A stretch of 64,000 nt of DNA, from contig CAAEPE010000030.1 of assembly GCA_900757795.1 (NCBI GenBank), forward strand, positions 1 through 64,000, given 5' to 3'. A model generated the notes under the pieces. It saw only the letters and a program-made list of their open reading frames with translations. It was not told the DNA's origin and ran no database searches. A program made the position numbers and the translations under genes. Positions 15,426-23,947 of the stretch are shown here, in pieces; positions within the stretch are counted from its first letter, which is position 1; each line of letters starts with the position of its first letter. Source of the DNA: an uncultured Phascolarctobacterium sp. (GTDB taxonomy: Bacteria; Bacillota; Negativicutes; Acidaminococcales; Acidaminococcaceae).

Positions 15426-16727
15426 ATGGCAACACAAATGCAATTAGCAAAACAGGGAATTATTACAGACGCAATGAAAATTGTCGCTGAACAAGAGCAG
15501 CTGACGCCGGAGTTTATTCGCGCAGGCGTTGCTGCCGGAACTATTGCTATTCCCTGTAATATCAATCATAAAAATATTATTCCTCGCGGCGTTGGTCAGG
15601 GTTTAAGCGTAAAGGTCAACGCCAATATTGGCACCTCGTCGAGCTTCCCTGATCCGGAGCCGGAGCTGAAAAAATTGGCGGCAGCCATTGAAGCAGGAGC
15701 GGATGCGGTTATGGATTTGTCCACCGGCAATAATATCAGCGCTTCACGCCAAGCGATTATCAATGCTTCTACTGTTATGGTAGGCACTGTGCCCATGTAT
15801 CAGGTGACGGTGGAAACTATTTTGAAGCGCGGTGCTGTCGTCGAAATGACTAAGGAAGATATTTTCGACGTTATTCGCCAGCAGGCTGCGGACGGAGCAG
15901 ATTTTATGACTATTCACTGCGGTATCAACAAAAACGTTCTGCACGCTTTGCTTGCTGAGGGGCGCGTTATGGATGTAGTGAGCCGCGGCGGTTCTTTCAT
16001 TACCGGCTGGATGCTGCATAATGACAAAGAAAATCCTTTGTATGAATTTTATGATGAAATTTTAGATATCTGCGCCGAATATGACGTGACTATCAGCTTA
16101 GGCGACGGCCTGCGTCCAGGCTGCATTGCTGACGCAACAGATAGAGCGCAGATTCAGGAGCTGTTAAATTTGGGCGAGCTTACTCAGCGCGCCTGGGATA
16201 AGGGCGTGCAGGTTATGGTGGAAGGTCCGGGGCATGTGCCTTATAATCAAATTGCCGCGAATATGCAGCTGCAAAAGCGTTTGTGCCACGGCGCTCCCTT
16301 CTATGTTTTGGGACCTTTAGTTACGGATGTAGCTCCGGGCTACGACCATATTACCAGCGCTATCGGCGGCACCTTGGCTGCTGTCAGCGGCGCAGATTTT
16401 TTGTGTTATGTTACGCCGGCGGAGCATTTAGGCCTGCCTGATTTACAGGATGTGCGCGAAGGCGTTATTGCTGCACGCATTGCCGCTCATGCCGCCGATG
16501 TGGCTAAAGGAAATAAAAAGGCTTGGGCGTGGGATTTGGCTATGGCTAAAGCGCGCAAAAATCTTGATTGGCCGGAGCAGCTGCGTTTAGCCATAGATCC
16601 GGTAAAGGCTACCGAATACCGCAGCCGTAAAAATAAAAGCGATGATGAAGCCTGCTCTATGTGCGGCGATTATTGCGCTGTAAAAATTGTCGGCAGGTAT
16701 TTGGAAGAACATATGCGCAAAAAATAA
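15426..16727 (+). CDS. thiC: Phosphomethylpyrimidine synthase ThiC
   Basis: 433 residues, the shorter bacterial/archaeal form. It rearranges aminoimidazole ribotide to hydroxymethylpyrimidine phosphate using S-adenosylmethionine and a C-terminal [4Fe-4S] cluster. Seen: NINHKNIIPRGVGQGL near the start, MTIHCGIN, VEGPGHVPYNQI, YDHITSAIGG, and the cluster-binding cysteines in ACSMCGDYC at the C-terminus. TPP riboswitch control agrees with the assignment. No other thiamine gene is beside it, so the remaining pathway must be elsewhere or precursors are salvaged. Confidence 0.98.
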   Translation: MATQMQLAKQGIITDAMKIVAEQEQLTPEFIRAGVAAGTIAIPCNINHKNIIPRGVGQGLSVKVNANIGTSSSFPDPEPELKKLAAAIEAGADAVMDLSTGNNISASRQAIINASTVMVGTVPMYQVTVETILKRGAVVEMTKEDIFDVIRQQAADGADFMTIHCGINKNVLHALLAEGRVMDVVSRGGSFITGWMLHNDKENPLYEFYDEILDICAEYDVTISLGDGLRPGCIADATDRAQIQELLNLGELTQRAWDKGVQVMVEGPGHVPYNQIAANMQLQKRLCHGAPFYVLGPLVTDVAPGYDHITSAIGGTLAAVSGADFLCYVTPAEHLGLPDLQDVREGVIAARIAAHAADVAKGNKKAWAWDLAMAKARKNLDWPEQLRLAIDPVKATEYRSRKNKSDDEACSMCGDYCAVKIVGRYLEEHMRKK

Positions 16728-16792
16728 TTTGCATTGTTTTTTAATTAAATTTTGTTGAGGGATTTTTGCTTGCTGAGAGATTTTAGTGACTG

Positions 16793-16821
16793 CTTACAAA
16801 AACGGAAAACTATGCTATAAT
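16793..16821 (+). promoter_or_regulatory. Promoter with extended -10 for the DUF535 gene
   Basis: CTTACA (16793-16798), 17 bases, then TATAAT (16816-16821) preceded by TGC, an extended -10. The start codon lies 33 bases downstream. Confidence 0.75.
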
Positions 16822-16854
16822 ATATATAATTATTATGCAGCATAGGGGTAACTC

Positions 16855-17760
16855 ATGGAGAAAAATATTTTAGAGTATATAGGCAAAAGCTTATATCAGA
16901 CACATATTCTAAAAGAAATGAAGCGTTACGTAGTTTTTCGTACACGCTGCCGCCTGCATAGCGGTATGGTGGACGATTTGCTGGCTTTTTTTGCTGAAAA
17001 TGAACTGCGCGAGCAATGGCTGATGGGCAATCCTTCCTTTGTGGAGCAGGCTACTCGTTCCTTTTTTTATAAAGGCTCTACTTGGGAAGAAAGAATGCAG
17101 CTGGTGAAAAATCACGTGCTGATTATGGAAGAAAATTTTCAGCCTAAGCTGATGAATGAGCTTTATGCAGAAAGAAAAAAAGTATGCTTGTGGGAAGATT
17201 CCTATCAGGATAAACCGTTGAGCTTAAATCTTTTGTTTCATGCAGGACAGCGTAAAGAGGGCTGCTTGTCTTTAATTTTGCAGTATGCTGAGGAAGCTTT
17301 GTATCAAATTATGTTTTGGTTCGGCAAGGATGAGGTCGATGGTAAAAATGTGATTTATATTGGCGCTTTGCAGGGACCGCAGAACGGCAATGAGCTGATT
17401 AAGGGCTTGACCAAAGCTTTTTTTGGCTACCGTACCAAAAATTTAATTTTTTATGGCCTGCGCAGTGTAGCAAAGGCTGCGGGTATCGCACGTATCTATG
17501 CGGTGGCTAATGAAGGCTATTATGCCATGAATCATGTGCGCGTGGACCGCAAGCTGAAAACAGATTTTGGCGCTTTCTGGCAGGAGTGCGAGGGCAGGCA
17601 GTGCGCTGATAAACGTTTTTATGTAATGCCGGTTGCGGAATATCGCAAAGCCATGGAAGAATTAAAGCCTTCTAAACGCGCGCAGCATCGCCGCCGTTTT
17701 GCAAAAATGGATGAAATAGAAGCAGCAGTGACCGGAACTTTAGCTAAATATAAAAAATAA
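16855..17760 (+). CDS. DUF535 (VirK/YbjX) family protein
   Basis: 301 residues, no signal peptide or membrane span. The central segment IGALQGPQNGNELIKGLTKA (~166-185), followed by KAFFGYRTKNLIFYGLRSVA, is the characteristic part of the VirK/YbjX family, known mainly from Gammaproteobacteria where members affect envelope stress and peptide resistance. The biochemical activity is unknown; the later part (IARIYAVANEGYYAMN) recalls acyltransferase-like proteins, without proof. It stands alone between its own promoter and a terminator, just ahead of the envelope genes. Confidence 0.8.
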   Translation: MEKNILEYIGKSLYQTHILKEMKRYVVFRTRCRLHSGMVDDLLAFFAENELREQWLMGNPSFVEQATRSFFYKGSTWEERMQLVKNHVLIMEENFQPKLMNELYAERKKVCLWEDSYQDKPLSLNLLFHAGQRKEGCLSLILQYAEEALYQIMFWFGKDEVDGKNVIYIGALQGPQNGNELIKGLTKAFFGYRTKNLIFYGLRSVAKAAGIARIYAVANEGYYAMNHVRVDRKLKTDFGAFWQECEGRQCADKRFYVMPVAEYRKAMEELKPSKRAQHRRRFAKMDEIEAAVTGTLAKYKK

Positions 17761-17768
17761 ATTTTACG

Positions 17769-17804
17769 GCTTACCCGTTTATAGACGGGTAAGCTGTTTT
17801 TTTT
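17769..17804 (+). terminator. Terminator after the DUF535 gene
   Basis: Ten-pair perfect stem GCTTACCCGT/ACGGGTAAGC followed by TGTTTTTTTT. Confidence 0.92.
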
Positions 17805-17814
17805 ATATACATTA

Positions 17815-17823
17815 TGATATAAT
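17815..17823 (+). promoter_or_regulatory. Extended -10 promoter element
   Basis: TGATATAAT (extended -10) lies right behind the preceding terminator, so any -35 would fall inside its T-run. It is 39 bases ahead of the next start codon. Confidence 0.5.
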
Positions 17824-17861
17824 AAGTACGATGTAGTTTACTCTGATTGGAGGTATGAAAA

Positions 17862-18791
17862 TTGAAGAAACAGCTTGCGTCATTTTTGCTGACAATTATT
17901 TTTTGCTTTACAATGGTAGTGCCGGGCTTTGCGGCCGATATGAATATTCCTGTAGCCGATAAAATCAGTGCTATGGAAAAAATACTTTATGGTACGGAGC
18001 AGAGCGGTTCTCTGATTCAGCGTATGGATAGCTTGGAGGATGATGTTTACGGCACATTAACTAGCGACTCTATTTTAGCACGCGTAGATAATATGTATGA
18101 TTATTTGGAAGGTACGCCTGAATCCGGTGAAGCTTCCTTTGCGACAAAGTTAAATGTTGTGGAATGGCGCTTGAATGAAAGTATGTCAGGTGATCCGGCG
18201 AAAAATAGAATTGAAGCTCAGGAAAAATTCCTTTATGGTCAAACTCAAAGCGGCGCTTTATCAGGACGTTTAGAAGAGCTGCTGAAGCTTGCTTCTTATA
18301 CTGATGGCGTGGTGCCTGTGCAGCAGGTGACTCTGCCCAAGGATTCTGTGTTTAAAATTGTTTTTACTTCTGAAATGAGCACTAAAATGAGCCGCCAAGG
18401 AGATAAAGTTAATTTTAAAGCCGGCGATAATCTTTATGTAAACGATGTACTGGTGCTGCCTAAAGGCGCAAACGGTATCGGTGAAATTAAAAAAGTTGTG
18501 CAGCCGGGAATTTTTGGTAAGGACGGACGCATCGATATTACCTTTACGCATATCTATGGCGTAGATGGAACGAAAATTCCGCTGACCGTTGGCGAACTGG
18601 CTAAGCAAAAAGCTGAAAGCATTGCGGGCGCAGCAGGTGCCGCTATTGGCGGTATGATAGTTCTTGGCCCCGTAGGCGTAATCGGCGGCGCTTTTGTCAA
18701 AGGCAACAGCGTAACTATTCCCGTTGGCTGCGAAACTTATGTGCAAACCAGTGAGGACGTATCCTTGCAAGGCGTTGTATATCAAGAATAA
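17862..18791 (+). CDS. Exported protein with internal repeats and a C-terminal glycine-zipper segment, unknown function
   Basis: 309 residues from TTG 17862 (GGAGGT 17849-17854). Signal peptide to about residue 25 (VVPGFAA). Residues 35-145 contain a repeated motif: EKILYGTEQSGSLIQRMDSL and, near 122, EKFLYGQTQSGALSGRLEEL, with a weaker copy between. Residues 155-245 look beta-rich. Residues ~246-285 form a Gly/Ala-rich hydrophobic stretch (AGAAGAAIGGMIVLGPVGV), like a glycine zipper. It ends shortly after one Cys (PVGCETY). I do not recognise the family. It has its own promoter and terminator and precedes the LptD-like gene, so an envelope role is plausible but unproven. Confidence 0.7.
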   Translation: MKKQLASFLLTIIFCFTMVVPGFAADMNIPVADKISAMEKILYGTEQSGSLIQRMDSLEDDVYGTLTSDSILARVDNMYDYLEGTPESGEASFATKLNVVEWRLNESMSGDPAKNRIEAQEKFLYGQTQSGALSGRLEELLKLASYTDGVVPVQQVTLPKDSVFKIVFTSEMSTKMSRQGDKVNFKAGDNLYVNDVLVLPKGANGIGEIKKVVQPGIFGKDGRIDITFTHIYGVDGTKIPLTVGELAKQKAESIAGAAGAAIGGMIVLGPVGVIGGAFVKGNSVTIPVGCETYVQTSEDVSLQGVVYQE

Positions 18792-18810
18792 TTTTCAAAT
18801 TTCAAGAAAA

Positions 18811-18844
18811 GCTCACTCAAAAAAGAGTGAGCTTTTTATTTTTG
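18811..18844 (+). terminator. Terminator after the repeat protein gene
   Basis: Perfect eight-pair stem GCTCACTC/GAGTGAGC, loop AAAAAA, then TTTTTATTTTT. Confidence 0.93.
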
Positions 18845-18846
18845 TA

Positions 18847-18855
18847 TGCTATAAT
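18847..18855 (+). promoter_or_regulatory. Extended -10 promoter before the LptD-like gene
   Basis: TGCTATAAT lies three bases behind the terminator. The stretch TATGCTATAATAT is identical to that upstream of the DUF535 gene at 16811. Confidence 0.6.
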
Positions 18856-18914
18856 ATTAAGTGGATTAGTGTTTTCATTTTTAATTATATATTTCTATAC
18901 AAAGGAGTATTCCT

Positions 18915-20429
18915 ATGCAAAAAACTTTTTTGATAGCAGCATTAGCAGTAGGTATGTGCCTGCCAGCCTATGCTGAGCAGTTTACGAATGACGATAATCA
19001 ACGCTATGATGGACCGGCGTTTATGGACGAAGAGAAAGAAGATGCGGTAAATACAGTAGTTGAACCGAAAAAATCTGCTGAAATGCAAAAGGAAGCTGAT
19101 AATCCTGTTCCTATTAATATGAGCGCAGAACATGCGGAATATGATAGTGTTAGCGGAGATTTTCATGTGAGCGGCAATGTAGTGATTACTCAAGGCACTG
19201 AAAAATTGCTTACTACTTATGCTGTGGGCAATATGAAAACCGGCGACGTATGGCTGGAACAGGGCGGCACCTTAATAGAGCCTAAAAGTAATATGCACGG
19301 CAAATGGGTGCATTATAATTTTAATAATAAAACCGGCGAAATCAAAGAAATTACTGGTACCAGTTTAAAGGATATTTATGATGCGCCCCATGCTACTATT
19401 TATCCTGATAAGATTGTTATGGACGAAGGCGGCAGAACCTCTCGCTGTCCTTCTGTCAAGCATCCTCCTTGTTTGTCCGTTACGGCAAAAACCTTTGAGA
19501 TATATCCTAAGGAAAAAATGGTCGCCCATGATGTAAAGGTTTACGTGCGCGGTAAGCATGTTTATTCCCGTGATTTGTGGGTAAATAATTTTAATGATGA
19601 AGGCAAAACAAAGATCATGCCTCGTGTAGGTTATGATGGCAGCGATAATGGCTTTTATGTAAAATTAGAGGTAAGTCAGCCTGTTAGTGAAAAGACTATG
19701 GTAAGTGTTGATTTGCCTAAATATTCCAAAGTAGGTTATAAGCCTGTATATAAGATTAATCATAACGAGCGCAATTTTAGTATTTCTTATATGCATGGCT
19801 GGGATGAGGATGATGGCAACTGGTATAAAAAACAAAATACTTGGCGCTTTAATTATAAAAACCATCATATTATTGATGGCTTGCCCTTGAGCTATTCTGC
19901 ATATTATGAATATGGCTTATGGAATCGCTGGTATGAAAATACCGGGCGCAGCGGCAGAAAGAGCTGGCATAAGGAATATGCAGTATATTTAAATCATGAT
20001 CCGATTTATTTGTTTAATTCTAAAAACACAGTACTGAATCTAACTGTTGGTAAAAAATGGGTCAATGAAAGTGCAACTGGCGATACTCGTTCCACGGATA
20101 TGTATTATGCAACCTTAGGCCAAAAAATTACTCCTCAATGGCGTACCTGGCTGGGTTATTACCGCGAAAAAGTAACCAGCGCTCTGTTTGATTTAGGCCA
20201 GCCGGATATGGAAACAGAATTACGCAACGGTTTGCAGTGGACTCCGGACAGCAAAAATGTTGTCAGTGTTATCAATCGTTATGATTTAAGCAAGCATAGA
20301 AATTATGAAACCGATTATCGTTGGCTGCATAAATTCTGTTGCTGGGCGTTGGAATTTACTTATGAAAAGTCATTTAATGACGATGATGACAATTCCTTTA
20401 AGGTAATGTATTATTTCTATAATCTGTAA
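18915..20429 (+). CDS. lptD: LptD-like LPS-assembly outer membrane protein
   Basis: 504 residues; signal peptide cleaved near AYA-EQ (~20). Residues ~70-180 form an LptA/OstA-type domain (EHAEYDSVSGDFHVSGNVVI, then GTLIEP). The rest is rich in alternating aromatic beta-strands and ends in VMYYFYNL, as outer membrane barrels do. LptD receives LPS from the LptA bridge and places it in the outer leaflet. The length is well below E. coli LptD (about 780), and the two central cysteines (SRCPSVKHPPC) are not arranged as in E. coli. The heptose genes follow 15 bases later. Partner LptE is not visible in the window. Confidence 0.75.
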   Translation: MQKTFLIAALAVGMCLPAYAEQFTNDDNQRYDGPAFMDEEKEDAVNTVVEPKKSAEMQKEADNPVPINMSAEHAEYDSVSGDFHVSGNVVITQGTEKLLTTYAVGNMKTGDVWLEQGGTLIEPKSNMHGKWVHYNFNNKTGEIKEITGTSLKDIYDAPHATIYPDKIVMDEGGRTSRCPSVKHPPCLSVTAKTFEIYPKEKMVAHDVKVYVRGKHVYSRDLWVNNFNDEGKTKIMPRVGYDGSDNGFYVKLEVSQPVSEKTMVSVDLPKYSKVGYKPVYKINHNERNFSISYMHGWDEDDGNWYKKQNTWRFNYKNHHIIDGLPLSYSAYYEYGLWNRWYENTGRSGRKSWHKEYAVYLNHDPIYLFNSKNTVLNLTVGKKWVNESATGDTRSTDMYYATLGQKITPQWRTWLGYYREKVTSALFDLGQPDMETELRNGLQWTPDSKNVVSVINRYDLSKHRNYETDYRWLHKFCCWALEFTYEKSFNDDDDNSFKVMYYFYNL

Positions 20430-20444
20430 TTAACGAGGTTTATT

Positions 20445-21008
20445 ATGGACAAGATTATTAAGCAACGTTTTCTAGATCATCTTGATGTGACTAACGCTGT
20501 AATGAATAGCGACATTTTGGCACAAATTGCCGTAGCAGCAGCAGCAATCAAAAAAGCGTTGGCGGCAGGACATAAGGTTATGTTCTGCGGCAATGGCGGC
20601 AGTGCGGCGGACAGCCAACATTTAGCTGCCGAATTTGTCGGCCGATTTCAAAAGGAACGCCGCGGGCTGCCTGCGATTGCTTTGACTGTTGATACTTCCA
20701 TTTTGACGGCAGTAGGCAATGATTACGGTTATGATAAGGTTTTTGTGCGGCAGGTAGAAGCTTTGGCTCAAGCTGGAGATGTTTTGGTGGGCCTATCTAC
20801 CAGCGGAAACAGTGCTAATGTGGTGGCGGCTATTGAGTTGGCTAAAAGCAAGGGCGTTTACTGCGTAGGTATGACTGCTGCCGGCGGCGGAAAAATGGCT
20901 GACTTGTGTGATGAATGTATTGCTGTGCCGGCAAAAATTACTGCCAGAGCGCAGGAAATGCATATTTTAATAGGGCATATTTTATGTGAACTGGTGGATG
21001 GTGAATAA
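20445..21008 (+). CDS. gmhA: Phosphoheptose isomerase
   Basis: 187 residues, normal size. SIS-domain protein with [20 protein letters not shown] near residue 49, the GmhA signature, and [11 protein letters not shown] (~119). It turns sedoheptulose 7-phosphate into D-glycero-D-manno-heptose 7-phosphate, the first step of ADP-heptose synthesis for the LPS inner core. It starts 15 bases after the LptD-like gene and overlaps hldE, so it begins a tightly packed heptose operon (gmhA-hldE-hldD-gmhB-two heptosyltransferases). Confidence 0.96.
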   Translation: MDKIIKQRFLDHLDVTNAVMNSDILAQIAVAAAAIKKALAAGHKVMFCGNGGSAADSQHLAAEFVGRFQKERRGLPAIALTVDTSILTAVGNDYGYDKVFVRQVEALAQAGDVLVGLSTSGNSANVVAAIELAKSKGVYCVGMTAAGGGKMADLCDECIAVPAKITARAQEMHILIGHILCELVDGE

Positions 21009-22485
21009 TTTGGGCTTAGCTGCAACAACTTTTTTGGCAGAGCAAATAAAAAAGCTTCGCATTGCTGTTATCGGTGATGTGATGCTGGACAGATATTTTC
21101 ACGGAGAAGTTAAGCGCATTTCTCCGGAGGCTCCTGTGCCAGTCACGAAAATTAATAAAATAAAGTCTGTGCTTGGCGGTGCTGCTAATGTGGCGGCGAA
21201 CTTGGCGCATTTAGAATGTCAGACTTTTATGGGCGGAGTTACCGGCGACGACGATAACAGAGTACTTTTGGAGCATTTGCTGGATGAAGTTGGTATTGAC
21301 CATAGTGGCTTGATAAAAAGCTCTCGGCGCAAAACTATTACTAAACTGCGCGTTTTAGGCGGCAATCAGCAGATGCTGCGCCTTGATTTTGAAGAAACCG
21401 GCGATTTATATCCGGAAGAAATTGTGCAGCTGCGTCATTGGCTGGCAGCGCTTTTGGATGATGGCCTGGATGGTATTATTGTTTCTGATTATGCTAAGGG
21501 AGTATGCTCTGACGATTTTTGCCAATGGGTGATTAATGAGGGACACGCCTATAATGTTCCGGTGTTGATTGACCCTAAGGGGGCGGACTGGACTAAATAC
21601 CGAGGCTGCGATTTTATTACGCCTAATTTAAAGGAAATGTGCGAGGCTGCTGGCTGCATGCGGGATAATGAAGACAGCGCCGTTGTAGAAATGGCGCGGG
21701 CCGCTAAAAATAAATATCAAATTAAAAATGTAGTTGTCACCCGCAGTGAGCATGGTATGTCTTTAGTTAACGATACGCAGGTGCTGCACAGTCCCGCAAC
21801 TGCCATAGAGGTTTTTGATGTTTCCGGTGCCGGTGATACAGTAGCGGCTGCGCTGCTTGCCGGTGTTGCGGGCAAGCTGGATTTAGCAGATGCCATTTAT
21901 ATGGCTAACAGAGCTGCGGGAATAGTTGTGGCTAAAGTTGGTACCTATCCTGTACATCGTGACGAGCTGCTCAAGGATTTGCTGACCGAGGAACGTAAGC
22001 AGGGACGCGGGTACAGAACGCTAAGCTGGCAGGAGATTGCTTCTTTAGCGGCAACCTGGAAGACCTGCGGCGAAACTATTGTTTTTACTAATGGCTGCTT
22101 TGATATTTTGCATGTGGGACATGTGACATACTTGGAAAAAGCGCGTAACCTAGGAAAGCATTTGATTGTTGGCTTAAATACCGACGCTTCGGTACGCCGC
22201 TTAAAAGGAGAGACGCGTCCTTTAGTGCATGAGCTTGACAGAGCTAGAGTGCTGGCGGCTTTAGCTTGCGTGGACGCGGTAGTTCTGTTTGAGCAGGATA
22301 CGCCGACGGAGCTTATTGAAAAAATTCGTCCGGATATTTTGGTTAAAGGCGGCGATTATCGGCCTGACCAGGTTGCAGGACGTGAATATGCTGGCGAGGT
22401 TCGCATTATAGAATTTGAAGACGGCTACTCCACCACGGGAGTAGTAGAAAAAATCGTAAAAATGGTCAAGGAGGGTAAATTATGA
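20998..22485 (+). CDS. hldE: Bifunctional heptose 7-phosphate kinase/heptose 1-phosphate adenylyltransferase
   Basis: About 495 residues. Start uncertain: ATG 20998 is chosen, but GTG 20986, GTG 21001 and TTG 21010 are in frame, all overlapping or abutting the gmhA stop. N-terminal half: PfkB/ribokinase-type kinase ([15 protein letters not shown] near 25; anion hole [17 protein letters not shown] ~275). C-terminal half: cytidylyltransferase-like domain, [20 protein letters not shown] (~365), with HxGH and a later GGDY. It phosphorylates heptose 7-phosphate at C1 and, after GmhB, adds AMP to give ADP-heptose. E. coli HldE is 477 residues with the same order. Confidence 0.96.
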   Translation: MVNNLGLAATTFLAEQIKKLRIAVIGDVMLDRYFHGEVKRISPEAPVPVTKINKIKSVLGGAANVAANLAHLECQTFMGGVTGDDDNRVLLEHLLDEVGIDHSGLIKSSRRKTITKLRVLGGNQQMLRLDFEETGDLYPEEIVQLRHWLAALLDDGLDGIIVSDYAKGVCSDDFCQWVINEGHAYNVPVLIDPKGADWTKYRGCDFITPNLKEMCEAAGCMRDNEDSAVVEMARAAKNKYQIKNVVVTRSEHGMSLVNDTQVLHSPATAIEVFDVSGAGDTVAAALLAGVAGKLDLADAIYMANRAAGIVVAKVGTYPVHRDELLKDLLTEERKQGRGYRTLSWQEIASLAATWKTCGETIVFTNGCFDILHVGHVTYLEKARNLGKHLIVGLNTDASVRRLKGETRPLVHELDRARVLAALACVDAVVLFEQDTPTELIEKIRPDILVKGGDYRPDQVAGREYAGEVRIIEFEDGYSTTGVVEKIVKMVKEGKL

Positions 22486-23456
22486 TTATTGTAACAGGCG
22501 GCGCCGGTTTTATCGGCAGTAATATTGTTAAAGGTCTTAACGAGCGCGGTATCGACGATATTTTAGTCGTTGATAATTTGACTAATATGGTTAAATTTAA
22601 AAATATCCAAGGCTTAAAGGTGCATGATTATATGGACAAATATGCTTTTATGGATGCTTTGAAAGCCGGCAAATTTAATCATGAAAAAATTGATGTAATT
22701 TTCCACGAGGGCGCTTGCTCCGATACCATGGAATATAACGGCAAGTACATGATGGAAAATAACTTTGAGTACACTAAAAATGTGCTGCATTTTTGCTTAG
22801 ATAGAAAAATTCAGTTAATGTATGCTTCTTCTGCTTCTACCTATGGCAGCGGTACTCATGGCTTCCGCGAGGAGCCTGCCTGCGAGGAAGCGTTGAATGT
22901 TTATGCTTTTTCTAAATTGTTCTTTGATAATTATCTGCGCCGTCTGCTGCCGTCTGCTCAAAGTCAGGTAGTTGGCCTACGCTATTTTAACGTTTATGGA
23001 CCGCAGGAAAACCATAAAGGAAAAATGGCTTCTATGATTTACCAAATGTATAATCAATGGAAGGCAGAGCATAAGGTGCGCCTGTTTGGCGAATATGGCG
23101 GCTATGGGCCTGGCGAGCATACTCGCGATTTCATTTACGTTAAAGATGTTGTTAAGGTAAACTTCTATTTTATGGAACATCCAGAAATTAGTGGTATTTT
23201 TAACTGCGGTACTGGTCATGCTCACCCATTCAATACTTTAGCTAAAGCAGTGCTCAACCATTTTGGCAGCGGCGAACTGGAATATGTGCCGTTCCCCGAG
23301 GTTTTGAAGGGCAAATATCAAAGCTTTACCGAAGCCGACCCTGCTAATTTGTTAGCGGCAGGTTATGACGGCGGCTTTACTCCTATTGAAGAAGCTGCTG
23401 AAGAGTATTGCCAGCTGCTCGATAAGACCGGCGGTTACTATGTCTATGAAGGCTAA
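22482..23456 (+). CDS. hldD: ADP-L-glycero-D-manno-heptose 6-epimerase
   Basis: 324 residues. Extended short-chain dehydrogenase fold: NADP site VTGGAGFIGSNIVKGL at the N-terminus and the YxxxK pair in VYAFSKLFFDNY (~142), plus RYFNVYGP and GEHTRDFIYVKD. It inverts C6 of ADP-D,D-heptose to give ADP-L,D-heptose, the donor used by the heptosyltransferases downstream. It overlaps hldE by 4 bases (ATGA type), indicating translational coupling. Confidence 0.97.
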   Translation: MIIVTGGAGFIGSNIVKGLNERGIDDILVVDNLTNMVKFKNIQGLKVHDYMDKYAFMDALKAGKFNHEKIDVIFHEGACSDTMEYNGKYMMENNFEYTKNVLHFCLDRKIQLMYASSASTYGSGTHGFREEPACEEALNVYAFSKLFFDNYLRRLLPSAQSQVVGLRYFNVYGPQENHKGKMASMIYQMYNQWKAEHKVRLFGEYGGYGPGEHTRDFIYVKDVVKVNFYFMEHPEISGIFNCGTGHAHPFNTLAKAVLNHFGSGELEYVPFPEVLKGKYQSFTEADPANLLAAGYDGGFTPIEEAAEEYCQLLDKTGGYYVYEG

Positions 23457-23946
23457 GGCTGTTTTTTTCGACCGTGATGGTGTGCTCAACGTAGATGTAG
23501 CTTATTTATATAAAATTTCTGATTTGCGTTGGATTGAAGGCGCCAGGGAGACTGTGGCTTATTTAACTAAGCTGGGTTATAAGATTTTTGTAGTTACTAA
23601 TCAAAGCGGCATTGCTCGCGGATACTATACTGTGGCGCAAATGCAGGAGCTGCATGAGTATATGCTGCGGGAAATTGCTGCCTGCGGCGGTAAAATTGAC
23701 AAGATTTATTACTGTCCGCATCATAAAGAAGGAAAAATAGCAGAGTTTACCTGCGACTGCCAGTGCCGCAAGCCTAAACCGGGTATGATAAAGCAGGCCT
23801 TTGCTGAATACTCTTTAGATAAGGAAAAATCTTTTCTTATTGGCGATGGTGCGCGTGATGTGGAGGCGGCGGAAGCTGCCGGAATTCGTGGGTACTTATT
23901 TAAGGGCGGTAATTTGTTAGAATTTGTAAAAGGTATTGTTGATTAA
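23440..23946 (+). CDS. gmhB: D-glycero-beta-D-manno-heptose 1,7-bisphosphate 7-phosphatase
   Basis: 168 residues from ATG 23440 (ATG 23446 is possible), overlapping hldD by 17 bases in another frame. HAD-type phosphatase: nucleophile motif FFDRDGVLNVD, VVTNQSGIARGYY, the zinc-binding loop CPHH followed by CDCQC, and motif IV LIGDGARDVEAA. It removes the 7-phosphate between the two HldE reactions. The overlap with hldD and the position complete the standard ADP-heptose set in one operon. Confidence 0.93.
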   Translation: MSMKAKAVFFDRDGVLNVDVAYLYKISDLRWIEGARETVAYLTKLGYKIFVVTNQSGIARGYYTVAQMQELHEYMLREIAACGGKIDKIYYCPHHKEGKIAEFTCDCQCRKPKPGMIKQAFAEYSLDKEKSFLIGDGARDVEAAEAAGIRGYLFKGGNLLEFVKGIVD

Positions 23947-23947
23947 G

